64,000 bases of DNA from SAR116 cluster bacterium AG-390-L20 (GTDB taxonomy: Bacteria > Pseudomonadota > Alphaproteobacteria > Puniceispirillales > Marisalimonadaceae), in contig QCHB01000007.1 in the NCBI GenBank assembly GCA_003278095.1, positions 1-64,000 on the forward strand, in the 5' to 3' direction. The notes beneath the pieces are model-generated. The model had not been told where the DNA came from, ran no database searches, and saw only the letters and a program-made list of their open reading frames with translations. This document shows, in pieces, positions 20,283 to 30,550 of the stretch. The position numbers were made by a program, and so were the translations under genes. Positions within the stretch are counted from its first letter, which is position 1, and each line of letters opens with the position of its first letter.

Positions 20283-21709
20283 TATTCACCTAATATCCAA
20301 GTATCTTTAGTACCACCACCTTGGCTGGAATTAACTACTAAAGAATTTTTTTTTAATGCTACTCTTGTAAGACCTCCATTTGTTACAGACACACCATCGT
20401 TTGATAATAAAGCAAATGGTCTCAAATCAACATGTCTCGGGGATAAGCCTTTTTTTGTAAAGATTGGGCAGGTAGACAAAGAAAGCGTTGGTTGAGCAAT
20501 ATAATTATTTGGATTTTTTAAAATTTTATTTTTAAATTCAGAAATTTCACTTTTATTGGATAACGGACCAATCAACATACCATATCCACCAGATCCATGT
20601 ACCTCTTTTACGACTAAATCACCTATAAAATCTAATACGTATTTTAAATCATTTTGATCACTGCATTTAAAAGTTTTCACATTTTTTAATATAGCTTTTT
20701 CACCAAGGTAAAAATTTATAATTTCTGGAATATAAGAATATATAGCTTTATCGTCAGCTATTCCAGTTCCTGGTGCATTTGCTATTGTGATATTTTTGTT
20801 TCTATAGACTTCCATTAAACCAGGCACACCTAGAAAACTATCTTCCTTGAATGTTAGAGGATCTAAATATTCGTCATCAACTCTTCTGTATAAAATGTCA
20901 ATTTTTTCCCAGCCTCTAATAGTTTTCATTTTTAAAAATTTATCAAGAACTCTTAAATCTTTGCCTTCAACTAATTCTGCACCTAATTGATCAGCTAAAA
21001 AGGCGTGCTCAAAAAAAGCAGAATTATGAACTCCTGGTGTAAGAATAGCTATATTAGGTTCTTTGTTTCGATTTAAAGGTGAACAATTTTTTAAAATTTT
21101 GGATAATTTATTAGGGTAATCTCTATTATCAGTTACAGCGTATTTAGAAAATAAATCAGGAAACAATTTCATCATAGTATCTCTATTTTCAATCATATAA
21201 GAAACACCTGAGGGAACTCTCACATTATCTTCTAAAACATAAAAATTATTTTTCTCCGTTTTTATTAAGTCAATTCCAGATATATGATTATATATTTTAT
21301 TAGGAGGAGTAAGACCCATCATTTCAGGAAAAAATGCAGAATTATTTTTTAATAAACTTATGGGTATTATACCTGAATTGATAATTTCTTGATTTGAATA
21401 TATATCATTAAGAAACAAGTTAATAGCAACAACTCTTTGAGTTATGCCCTTAACAATTTTTTCCCATTCTCTTCTATTTATTATTCTAGGTACAATATCG
21501 AATGGTATGAGATTTTCGTCATCATTGTTCTCAGAATAAACTTTAAATGTAATTCCAGTATCTTTAAAAAATTTAAAAGCTTCTGATTTTTTTTTTGTTA
21601 AATTAGAAAAGTCTTGATTGTTAAACCAATTATAATATTTTTTATAATTTGTTCTAACTGAGTCATCGCTAATAAAAGCTTCATCGATATTTCTAATCTT
21701 GTAGACCAT
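20282..21709 (-). CDS. circularly permuted type 2 ATP-grasp protein
   Basis: FVLEDNVRVPSGVSYMIENR (here FYVLEDNVRVPSGVSYMIENR), VKEVHGSGGYGMLIGP, SSQGGGTKDTWIL C-terminus. Confidence 0.92.
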   Translation of the reverse strand: MVYKIRNIDEAFISDDSVRTNYKKYYNWFNNQDFSNLTKKKSEAFKFFKDTGITFKVYSENNDDENLIPFDIVPRIINRREWEKIVKGITQRVVAINLFLNDIYSNQEIINSGIIPISLLKNNSAFFPEMMGLTPPNKIYNHISGIDLIKTEKNNFYVLEDNVRVPSGVSYMIENRDTMMKLFPDLFSKYAVTDNRDYPNKLSKILKNCSPLNRNKEPNIAILTPGVHNSAFFEHAFLADQLGAELVEGKDLRVLDKFLKMKTIRGWEKIDILYRRVDDEYLDPLTFKEDSFLGVPGLMEVYRNKNITIANAPGTGIADDKAIYSYIPEIINFYLGEKAILKNVKTFKCSDQNDLKYVLDFIGDLVVKEVHGSGGYGMLIGPLSNKSEISEFKNKILKNPNNYIAQPTLSLSTCPIFTKKGLSPRHVDLRPFALLSNDGVSVTNGGLTRVALKKNSLVVNSSQGGGTKDTWILGE

Positions 21710-21919
21710 GAAAATAGTCTTTATAATAAATATTTTAAATAGATAATTATTAAATTTAACTAATTATTATAATAAATTAAAAATTTGTAAATATCACATA
21801 CAATCGTAATTTTTAAAATAATGCCCAATAATTAATCTCAAATTTATCTTTATGATAAAATAATTATCTAATTTTTTGTTATGATTTAATTATTTTTAAC
21901 AGTTTTATATATAAATATT

Positions 21920-23464
21920 ATGGAAATGTTTTTATTTTGGATGGGTGGCGCATTAATTTGCGGACAAGTTTTTAAAATTTTATCTTTACCAATTTTAATT
22001 GGTTTTATCTTCTCTGGTTTTTTATTCAAATATTTTAATTTTGCAGATTTTAATGGTTTACTTGATTTTCCTTCAAAAATTGGCGTTGAGTTACTATTGT
22101 TTTCTATTGGCCTCAAGGTTAAACCTTCGGCTTTTTTAAATTTTACCTTTTTAAAAGTCTTTTTTATTCACGCGGCAGTAGTAAGTTTTGTTTATTTCTT
22201 TTTAATTAACTTAAATGTTAACTTAGAAGTTAAGGTTTTGTTATGTATAGCTTTAACTTTTTCAAGTACAATTATCGCATCTAAATCATTAGAAGATAGA
22301 CAAGAAATGAATTCATTTCATGGTAGAATTTCTATCTTAATACTTATATTTCAAGATATTTTAGCATTAACTTTATTACTATACACTAGTAGTAATAATT
22401 TATCATTTAATACACTATACTTATTTTTTATTCCTTTAATTATCCCTATTTTAAAAAAGTTTTTAATTAAATTAGAAACAAGTGAGGAATTAGAATTATT
22501 AGCTTCAGTATTAATTGCGTTATTATTAGGAGGTTATCTTTTTGAAAAATTAGGTTTAACTGGTGAAATAGGAGCCCTTATTTTAGGGATGTTACTCTCT
22601 AATTATAAAAGGTCACAAAATTTAGCTGAAAAAATCTGGAGTTTAAGAGAGATTTTATTATTGGCTTTTTTTATTTCACTGGGAATGAAGTTGAATTTAA
22701 GCTTTGAAATTGTTTCAGGGTCATTAATAATAATAATGTTTCTAATTATTAAATTAGTTGTGCTTTTTTTCTTATTAATTTTTGTAAATTTAAGAGCTTA
22801 CTCTTCCTTCTTAATTTCAATTTCACTTTTAACATATTCTGAATTTTCTTTAATTTTGTTAGCACACTGGCTTAAAATTGGAATAGTTGATGATAGTTTA
22901 TTTGCAGTTTTAGTTTGTTCTGTCAGTCTAAGTTTTATCATTGGGTCTATTTTAAATAAATATATTCATGAGATTTATGTGATCTTAGAAAAATATTTAG
23001 TGAAGTTTGAAAGAGAAAAACATCATCCTGACGAACAACCGCACACTTGTGGTGAAGCTCAAGTTATGATTGTTGGTATGGGCCGTATTGGTAATGCAAT
23101 ATTTGAAAATTTATCTAAAAATAACATTAAAGTGGTTGGTTTTGATGCTAATACTGACCTTTCACTAGACCTTTTGAAACAAGGAAAAAGAGTATCCTTT
23201 GCAGATGCCGAGGACCCAGGTTTTTGGTCTAAATTAAGGTTTGGTAAATTAACAACTATTATCCTTGCTTTACCTGAATTTCACGCTCAAAATTGGTCGG
23301 TAAAACAGGCTAGAAGATATGGTTTTAAAGGAAGAATAATAGTGCCTACAAGATCTCAGGGTAATCCAGATTTATTAAAATCCTCTGGCGCAGACGAAAT
23401 TTATGATGCATATGATGCGGCTGGTATTGGAGTAACTGAATCTTTTCTGAGACATAATGAATAA
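21920..23464 (+). CDS. Kef-type cation:proton antiporter with C-terminal TrkA-N/RCK NAD-binding domain
   Basis: Multiple TM segments, CPA2 pattern, ALTFSSTIIASKSLEDR, VMIVGMGRIGNAIFENL Rossmann motif. Confidence 0.88.
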   Translation: MEMFLFWMGGALICGQVFKILSLPILIGFIFSGFLFKYFNFADFNGLLDFPSKIGVELLLFSIGLKVKPSAFLNFTFLKVFFIHAAVVSFVYFFLINLNVNLEVKVLLCIALTFSSTIIASKSLEDRQEMNSFHGRISILILIFQDILALTLLLYTSSNNLSFNTLYLFFIPLIIPILKKFLIKLETSEELELLASVLIALLLGGYLFEKLGLTGEIGALILGMLLSNYKRSQNLAEKIWSLREILLLAFFISLGMKLNLSFEIVSGSLIIIMFLIIKLVVLFFLLIFVNLRAYSSFLISISLLTYSEFSLILLAHWLKIGIVDDSLFAVLVCSVSLSFIIGSILNKYIHEIYVILEKYLVKFEREKHHPDEQPHTCGEAQVMIVGMGRIGNAIFENLSKNNIKVVGFDANTDLSLDLLKQGKRVSFADAEDPGFWSKLRFGKLTTIILALPEFHAQNWSVKQARRYGFKGRIIVPTRSQGNPDLLKSSGADEIYDAYDAAGIGVTESFLRHNE

Positions 23465-23508
23465 ATTTTTGCTACAATTTTATCTATTTCCCATTCAAGG
23501 ACAAACCC

Positions 23509-23937
23509 ATGAAAAATGAATTACCAACAGAAACTATTACTATTGATAATATTGAAAGAATATATGATTTCGTTTTTGCTCCCTACGTAAAACAACTTAA
23601 ATTATCTTTTTTGAAAATAGAAGAGGGAAGGGTAGTAGCTAGGTTAGAAAACTCAAAAGAATATCAGTTTGTCACTGGTGCTCTCTCTGGACAGGTGATA
23701 ATGTCTGTTATTGATACAACAATGTCAATTGCCATGAACACATCCTTAAAATCACAGAGAGGCACACTTTCACAAAATAATAACTTTATACGTCCTGCAT
23801 TTGGAGATTATTTTATTATTGAAAGTGTGGTTCAAAGATTTGGGAGTACTATCGCAATTGGAGAAACAAAAGTATATTCTGAAAATAATAAAAATGATAT
23901 TTTATGTCATGCCACCTCAACATTTCCGCTTAAGTAA
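23509..23937 (+). CDS. PaaI-family hotdog thioesterase
   Basis: VTGALSGQVIMSVIDTTMSIAMNTSL hotdog signature. Confidence 0.75.
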   Translation: MKNELPTETITIDNIERIYDFVFAPYVKQLKLSFLKIEEGRVVARLENSKEYQFVTGALSGQVIMSVIDTTMSIAMNTSLKSQRGTLSQNNNFIRPAFGDYFIIESVVQRFGSTIAIGETKVYSENNKNDILCHATSTFPLK

Positions 23938-23961
23938 CTCTAATATCTATATTAATAAGGA

Positions 23962-24927
23962 ATGAAAATGATAACTAGTGTAGCCATTATTGGTTTGGGT
24001 ATAATGGGTACTCGTATGATGAAGCATATGAGGTTGCACAAAAAATTTAGCCCAGATTATTTATGGGATCCTAGCCCAATTGCTTGTGAAAATGCGATAA
24101 AACTAGATTGTAAATCTAAAATTATGAAAAGTGCTAATGAGGCGATTGAAAAAGCAGACTTAGTTTATTTAGCATGTCCACCAACTGTAAGGGAAGTATA
24201 TGCTATTAAAACTGTTGAAATGGGAAAAGCTCTTTTTTTAGAAAAACCATTTGGCATAAACATTCAAGAAAGTAGAAATTTTATTAAAAAACTTCAAAAT
24301 TATGATGTTCCCATGGCTGTGAATTTTACTCAAGCATCAGGAGTTGCTTTAGCTGATATATTAAAAAACAAAAATAATGATGAAATGGGAGAAATGTTAG
24401 GTGTTGACATAATAGTTACATATTCATCTTGGCCTCGCCAGTGGCAAAAAGAAGCAGATTGGCTTAGGTTTAAAAAAGAGGGCGGTATGACAAGAGAGGT
24501 AATATCTCATTTTATATTTTTCACTGAACGTGTTTTAGGTCCTCTTAAACTAATTTGGGCTAATACTTCATATCCTAAAAATCAAGAATTATGTGAAACT
24601 TCTGTTCTTGCAAAATTAGAAAATGAAAATGGTTTGCCCGTTAATATTTTTGCAAGTGTCGGTGGCATGCAACCAGACCGACAGGAACTTACAATCAAAG
24701 GGTCTAAAAATAGTAGAAAAGTATCTGAGTTCTACAAAGAATCAGTATCTAGTGGTAACAAATTTATTTCTCTTAGAGAAGAGCCTAAAGATCCAAGGGC
24801 GATAAGCTTAAAAGCGCAACTTGACAACTTAGTTCTTAAAATTAACAATAAACCTAATAGTTTAGCAACGATTGATGAGGCTTTTAGAGTGCAGATACTT
24901 GTAGAAGGAATATTATCAAAAACATAA
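23962..24927 (+). CDS. Gfo/Idh/MocA family oxidoreductase
   Basis: SVAIIGLGIMGTRMMKHM Rossmann motif, GKALFLEKPFGINIQE. Confidence 0.85.
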   Translation: MKMITSVAIIGLGIMGTRMMKHMRLHKKFSPDYLWDPSPIACENAIKLDCKSKIMKSANEAIEKADLVYLACPPTVREVYAIKTVEMGKALFLEKPFGINIQESRNFIKKLQNYDVPMAVNFTQASGVALADILKNKNNDEMGEMLGVDIIVTYSSWPRQWQKEADWLRFKKEGGMTREVISHFIFFTERVLGPLKLIWANTSYPKNQELCETSVLAKLENENGLPVNIFASVGGMQPDRQELTIKGSKNSRKVSEFYKESVSSGNKFISLREEPKDPRAISLKAQLDNLVLKINNKPNSLATIDEAFRVQILVEGILSKT

Positions 24928-24935
24928 GAGAATTA

Positions 24936-25928
24936 TTAATTAGGCAAACTGTTTATCCATTTCACCATTTTTTTTCGGGCAATGTTTGTTTGTCCTGGTG
25001 ATAAAATGTCACCTGCAATTACATGTGAATATTTATCATCAAACTCTGACATTTTTACATTTATAGTTTTCGTATCACCTCCCCAATTTTCAATAAATTC
25101 AACAGTTTTTTTAGGTTCAACAACTTTGTCATCCATTGAAAAATAAAATAAAGCAGGGTTATCTACATTACTAAAGTCTTTATTATTAATTTTTTTGACT
25201 AATCTAGCCATAGGTATAAGAGCCTTTGTCGGATATGATAATGTCCAAAATTTTTTGTCTAATTCGTTTCTAGGTTTTATAGTTCTTGTTTTTCCTATAA
25301 ATAAATGCAACCAATATTCAGAATAAGGCCATGAAATCAAATTGGCTAATTTATGATTTATACCAAAATTAGGTGAAATAAATATATATCCTAATATTGT
25401 TTTTGAAAGATTTTCATTTAATGCTGAAATAGCACTCAATGTGCCACCAGTTGAAGTAGAAATTAAAATTACTTTTTGACCAATTCTACTTCCAATTTCA
25501 ATTGCTTCATGTAGGTCATTAACCCAGTTAGATATAGATGACAAACCCATTGCATCAGGACTTCTTCCGTGACCTGTTAATCTTGTATAAAATATATTTG
25601 CTCTTATATCTTTTCCGATTAAATCAGGAAGGGGACGTACTTCTTCTGATGAAGCAGAGAAACCATGTATATATACAATTGAAATTTTAGTTTTAGTATT
25701 TTTCTTTCTAGACCATATTATTTTTTTTTGAACATTTTTTTTTAGATCAGAAAATTGACTTTCTTTGTTTTTTAAATATTGGTCTAAGTCATTTCCAATC
25801 AAATTGATATCAAAACTACTTTTAAAATTTATATTATCTTTATGCATAGTGAAAATAAGTGTTATAAAAAAAATTAACGCGACTAAGAAAAATTTAAATT
25901 TTTTTTTGATGACTGAAACACCTTTCAA
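24936..25928 (-). CDS. alpha/beta hydrolase (lysophospholipase-like), membrane-anchored N-terminus
   Basis: IVYIHGFSASSEEVRPLPDLIG, ISTSTGGTLSAISA; N-terminal hydrophobic segment. Confidence 0.8.
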   Translation of the reverse strand: MKGVSVIKKKFKFFLVALIFFITLIFTMHKDNINFKSSFDINLIGNDLDQYLKNKESQFSDLKKNVQKKIIWSRKKNTKTKISIVYIHGFSASSEEVRPLPDLIGKDIRANIFYTRLTGHGRSPDAMGLSSISNWVNDLHEAIEIGSRIGQKVILISTSTGGTLSAISALNENLSKTILGYIFISPNFGINHKLANLISWPYSEYWLHLFIGKTRTIKPRNELDKKFWTLSYPTKALIPMARLVKKINNKDFSNVDNPALFYFSMDDKVVEPKKTVEFIENWGGDTKTINVKMSEFDDKYSHVIAGDILSPGQTNIARKKMVKWINSLPN

Positions 25929-26047
25929 AATTATAGAATATTCTAATTATAAAAATTAAATAAAACATTTCTATATTAATAAAAACTATTGTTTATTTAA
26001 TTAAAAATATGATTAAAAATAATTTAAAATTATTTAGGTTAATTTAA

Positions 26048-27796
26048 ATGAACACTTTAACAAAACTTTTTTTTGAAAATTCATTGGTGTATCAAAATAA
26101 AACATTATTTGGTTTCAAAAAAGATGGTGAATGGAGCCATATTTCTTGGAACGAAGCTAGTAATCTTGTTCAAGACTTAAGTGTTGGTTTACATGAAATA
26201 GGTGTTAGAAAAAATGATAAGATATCAATTATAGCTGAAAATTCCTATAAATGGTGTGTGGTTGATTTAGCTATAATATCTTTAGGTGCCATTACTGTTC
26301 CTGGTTATACCACAAGCAACGAAGATGAGATATTTTATCTCTTATCTCACTCTGAAGCCTCTGTTGTTTTTTTGAACTCAAAATTATTATCAACTATAGA
26401 AAATATTTTGCCAAAATTAGATAAAATAAAACATATAGTATGCATTGATGAAGTTAAGAGTACAAAATTAAATAAGACTATTAATAGTTTCGATAATCTC
26501 ATTGATAAGGGATCTAAAAGTTTAAGTAAATCTAGCTTCAAAGAAGACACTCTTCATAAAGTCAAAGAAGATGATGTGGTTTCTATTATATATACGTCTG
26601 GCACAAGCAGTAAACCTAAAGGTGTAATGCTTACTCACAAGTCTATTATATCAAATATCTTAGGTGCAAATGAACTTGTTAAAGAACTAGAAGTTAAAGA
26701 CCATAAGTTTTTATCTATAATTCCACTTTCACATGCATATGAACACACTGCTGGCTTTTACCTTCCTATTCTGATTGGAGCAGAAATTTTTTTCAACGAA
26801 AATCGTGATCAAATTGTTAATGATTTACTGAGTGTCAAACCCTCTTTAATGACTGCTGTACCTAGGCTCTATGAGGTACTGCATAAAAAAATAAACAATC
26901 AGTTATCAAATCAAAGTAAGATCACTCAAAAACTGTTTTCTAAAACTATTGAATTAGGAACAAAAAAATTTGAAAAACGTGAATTACTTTTTATAGAAAA
27001 ACTTCAAGATTTTGCTTTAGATAAATTAGTAAGAAAAAAAATTCAAAAAAAATTTGGTGGTAATTTAAAAGCTTTTATTTCAGGTGGAGCTGCCTTAAAT
27101 GAACAGATTGGTTTGTTTTTTCAATCTCTTGGTATTAATATTTTGCAAGGCTATGGACAAACCGAATGCTCACCACTCATATCATGTAATCCAATTAATA
27201 ACATAAAAATCAATTCTGTTGGTCCAGTTATAAAAGGTATTGATATTAAATTATCTAAACAGAATGAGATACTTGTTAAAGGCAATTCTCTCATGAAAGG
27301 ATATTGGAAGGATAAAAAAAACACTAATAATACAATAATAGATGGTTGGCTACATACTGGAGATTTGGGATCGATAGATGAAGATGGATACCTATATATA
27401 TCTGGCCGAATAAATGAGATGATTGTAAACTCAGGTGGAGAAAACATTGCGCCTGTACCAATCGAAAATCTCTTAATGTCTTACGATGAAATTGAACAAG
27501 CTATTGTTTGTGGGCATAATAGACCCTTTCTAATATCTGTACTTATCCCAAGTGAAACATTGTTAAAGGCAAATAGAAGCAATGTTAATAAAATGAAAAC
27601 AGATTTCCAAAATATTATTAACAATGTAAATAAACAGTTATCGCAAAACAAAAAAATTAGAAAATTTATTTTATCAGACAAACTTTTTAGTATAGAGAAT
27701 AGTCAATTAACACCAACTCTTAAAATGAAAAGGCGTGTGATTGAGGCTTTTTATAAAGATGAAATAGAGAGCTTATATAAAAAATCCTATTTTTAA
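26048..27796 (+). CDS. AMP-dependent long-chain acyl-CoA synthetase family protein
   Basis: IIYTSGTSSKPKGVMLTHKS, GYGQTECSPLIS, GWLHTGDLGSIDEDGYLYISGR. Confidence 0.93.
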   Translation: MNTLTKLFFENSLVYQNKTLFGFKKDGEWSHISWNEASNLVQDLSVGLHEIGVRKNDKISIIAENSYKWCVVDLAIISLGAITVPGYTTSNEDEIFYLLSHSEASVVFLNSKLLSTIENILPKLDKIKHIVCIDEVKSTKLNKTINSFDNLIDKGSKSLSKSSFKEDTLHKVKEDDVVSIIYTSGTSSKPKGVMLTHKSIISNILGANELVKELEVKDHKFLSIIPLSHAYEHTAGFYLPILIGAEIFFNENRDQIVNDLLSVKPSLMTAVPRLYEVLHKKINNQLSNQSKITQKLFSKTIELGTKKFEKRELLFIEKLQDFALDKLVRKKIQKKFGGNLKAFISGGAALNEQIGLFFQSLGINILQGYGQTECSPLISCNPINNIKINSVGPVIKGIDIKLSKQNEILVKGNSLMKGYWKDKKNTNNTIIDGWLHTGDLGSIDEDGYLYISGRINEMIVNSGGENIAPVPIENLLMSYDEIEQAIVCGHNRPFLISVLIPSETLLKANRSNVNKMKTDFQNIINNVNKQLSQNKKIRKFILSDKLFSIENSQLTPTLKMKRRVIEAFYKDEIESLYKKSYF

Positions 27797-27818
27797 GGTT
27801 TGATATGGTTTTAAGGTA

Positions 27819-28769
27819 TTGAAATTTAATTTTTTTAATCCACAGGTAACTGATAATCCTGTTTCCTCTCTTACTATGTTAATCATAGGTGTTATAATCT
27901 TATCTTTACAAGATAGTTTAATTAAATACATGGCTAGTGAAACAAGCTTTTGGCAACTTCAATTTATACGTTCAATCGGAAATATTATTTTGTTATTTGG
28001 TATTGCTAAGATAACTAATGGGATTGACATTCTATTTCCACTTAAATGGAAACCGGTATATTTGAGAGCATTGACAATGACTACCTGCATGTTTTGTTTT
28101 TTTGCAGCGTCGCCACAATTAAGTTTTGCTCAAATGGCAGCAGGTCTTTATACATTCCCAATCTTTGTATCTTTATTAGCAATTATATTTCTTAAGGAAA
28201 GAATAGGTTTATGGAGATTTTTTGCCCTAATATTAGGAAGTTTTGGAGCTTTGCTTATTTTAGAACCATGGTCTGAAAAATTTAAATTTTTACAAATTTT
28301 ACCTGTCATGGCAGGCTTTTTCTTTGCTTGTAATATTATTTTAATAAGGAAGTACTGCAGGCAAGAGTCTGTTATGTCTCTTACTTTAGCTGTAGGGGTA
28401 ATGTTTTTTATTTCAGCATCGCTAGGAATATTGTTATTTGAATTAATATTTCAAAATAATTTTCTTAGGGGGAATAGTCCATTTGTTTTTATAGGTTGGC
28501 CATCTTTAACTCTAATTGTTTTTGTATTTTGCTTTTCGTGTTCAATTCTTAATATTTCGGGTAATATTCTATTGGCAAAAGCATACCAGACAGCAGAAAG
28601 CAGCTGGTTGGCACCAATGGATTATTCTTATTTAGTATTTGCAGCTATTTGGGGAAAGATATTTTTTGGAGTGTGGCCAACTCTTTTGAATTTAATTGGT
28701 ATGTTCTTTATAGCTTTTTCTGGTATTTTGATAGCCTTTCGTGAGCAAAGAAAGTTAAAGTCTAATTAG
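27819..28769 (+). CDS. EamA/DMT-superfamily transporter
   Basis: 10-TM-like hydrophobic pattern with duplicated EamA domains (LKERIGLWRFFALILGSFGALLI). Confidence 0.85.
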   Translation: MKFNFFNPQVTDNPVSSLTMLIIGVIILSLQDSLIKYMASETSFWQLQFIRSIGNIILLFGIAKITNGIDILFPLKWKPVYLRALTMTTCMFCFFAASPQLSFAQMAAGLYTFPIFVSLLAIIFLKERIGLWRFFALILGSFGALLILEPWSEKFKFLQILPVMAGFFFACNIILIRKYCRQESVMSLTLAVGVMFFISASLGILLFELIFQNNFLRGNSPFVFIGWPSLTLIVFVFCFSCSILNISGNILLAKAYQTAESSWLAPMDYSYLVFAAIWGKIFFGVWPTLLNLIGMFFIAFSGILIAFREQRKLKSN

Positions 28770-30048
28770 GAAAAGACAAACTTAGGTTATTATTAAAAAG
28801 TATATCTGAGATATTTATTGGCCTAGTTAAAAATAATCCCTCTAAAGATGTTACTCTACTCAAAGCCACGTAGGTTTGACCAGGTGCAAAAGAACCTCTA
28901 TCTAAATCAATTATAACTTTTTCAAAAGTTTGTCCTTGGCTTTTATGAATTGTTACTGCCCAAGCCAATTTGATCGGATATTGGGTAAAAGTTGCCACAA
29001 CTTCATGTAAAACTTGACCATCTTTTATTAAATAATCAAATTTTTCCCAAGTGTCTTGTGTTATTTTATGAACCTTATTTTTTATTTTCAAATGAATGCT
29101 ATCATGCGTTAAATCAGTAACTATCCCGATAGAACCGTTCACCCATCTCTTAGGAGATTTAATATCATTTTTAATTAACATTACTTGAGCACCAACTTTT
29201 AACTCAAGAACTTCGTCAGCGGGTTTTTCTTTAAAGTCGCCTGTTTCTGACGATTGATATGAAAATATTTCATTACTTATACTTTTAAGATTTGCACTAT
29301 TAATAGCGTCAACCTTACGATTAGTGGGTGATAATATTATAGACTCATATAAATCATTAGATCCTTGATTAATTACTTTGTTATTTAAGGGTATGAGATC
29401 TGTTTTAGTTATATTTCCAGATCTAATCTTATTAAGTATGTCAATAAACTCAGTATCTTTTTGTCTATATATTTTTGTGAGTTCATATGTCCTTATATTA
29501 CTATTTTCATAACAATTAGCATGAAAGAAATAATGTCCATTAGGATAAAAATTATCAAAGATATCTTTTTCATTATCTCGTATCACTGGTGGAAGTTGAT
29601 GAATGTCACCTAAAAGTATAACTTGAACTCCACCAAAAATTTCATCATTATTCCTATTAAGTCTTAGTGACTGGTCTATTGCGTCAAGAACGTCACATCT
29701 AATCATAGAACATTCATCAATCAAAATAGTATCAACGTTTTTAATTAAATTGCTTCTTAATCTTTTAATTTTTTCATTGATTAATATTCTGGGTGGGAAT
29801 AAGAAAAAGGAATGTATGGTTTTACCTTTGGCTTTAATTGCAGATATCCCTGTTGAAGCAAGTATAACAAAATTTTTTTTAGAGTTGATACGAAAGTATT
29901 CTAATAATGTTGTTTTACCAGTCCCAGCTTTACCAGTAATAAAAATATTTTGATTAGAATATTCCATCTTATTAAAAATATCTTTGAATTCATATTCGAG
30001 TTCAATAACATTAGGTATATGACTGTTTTTATTGATTTTAATTTCCAT
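28762..30048 (-). CDS. PIF1-like ATP-dependent DNA helicase
   Basis: ITGKAGTGKTTLLEYF Walker A, ILIDECSMI, LLGDIHQLPPV, WAVTIHKSQGQTFEKVIID, YVALSRVTSLEGL. Confidence 0.93.
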   Translation of the reverse strand: MEIKINKNSHIPNVIELEYEFKDIFNKMEYSNQNIFITGKAGTGKTTLLEYFRINSKKNFVILASTGISAIKAKGKTIHSFFLFPPRILINEKIKRLRSNLIKNVDTILIDECSMIRCDVLDAIDQSLRLNRNNDEIFGGVQVILLGDIHQLPPVIRDNEKDIFDNFYPNGHYFFHANCYENSNIRTYELTKIYRQKDTEFIDILNKIRSGNITKTDLIPLNNKVINQGSNDLYESIILSPTNRKVDAINSANLKSISNEIFSYQSSETGDFKEKPADEVLELKVGAQVMLIKNDIKSPKRWVNGSIGIVTDLTHDSIHLKIKNKVHKITQDTWEKFDYLIKDGQVLHEVVATFTQYPIKLAWAVTIHKSQGQTFEKVIIDLDRGSFAPGQTYVALSRVTSLEGLFLTRPINISDILFNNNLSLSFPN

Positions 30049-30049
30049 A

Positions 30050-30550
30050 CTAAGGCTTGCTATTTTTAAAAATTGACATTAATTGATTGACCATTTTATC
30101 TGGTTCTAGGGGTTCATCTAAAGTTATGGCTTTTTCAGGCTCTTCTAAAATTGAAAATTGGCTTTCAACCAAGCTGTTTGGCATGAAATGATTTTGCCTA
30201 CTACTTATCCTTTTTCGAGCTGTTTCTTTCTTAATCTTTAAATAAACTAAATAATAATTCTTAACATTAAGTATTGTCCTATATTTTTCTTTGAGGGCGG
30301 AGCAAGTGACAACAAGATTTTCTTTTTCTTCCCTTTTAATAATTTCATCTCTAATTTTAATAAGCCAATCATATCTATCCTCGTCATTTAAGGGGATACC
30401 CGAACTCATTTTCTTTACATTATTTTTACTGTGATAGTCATCTCCTTCTATTAGAAAAGCATTCATTTTTTTACAAAGTTTTTCTGCAATTGTTGTTTTT
30501 CCCGAACCAGCAACACCCATAATCAAAAAAGTAACAAATTTTTTATTCAT
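30050..30550 (-). CDS. gntK: gluconokinase
   Basis: MGVAGSGKTTIAEKL, EGDDYHSKNNVKKMSSGIPLNDEDRYDWL, SALKEKYR. Confidence 0.93.
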   Translation of the reverse strand: MNKKFVTFLIMGVAGSGKTTIAEKLCKKMNAFLIEGDDYHSKNNVKKMSSGIPLNDEDRYDWLIKIRDEIIKREEKENLVVTCSALKEKYRTILNVKNYYLVYLKIKKETARKRISSRQNHFMPNSLVESQFSILEEPEKAITLDEPLEPDKMVNQLMSIFKNSKP

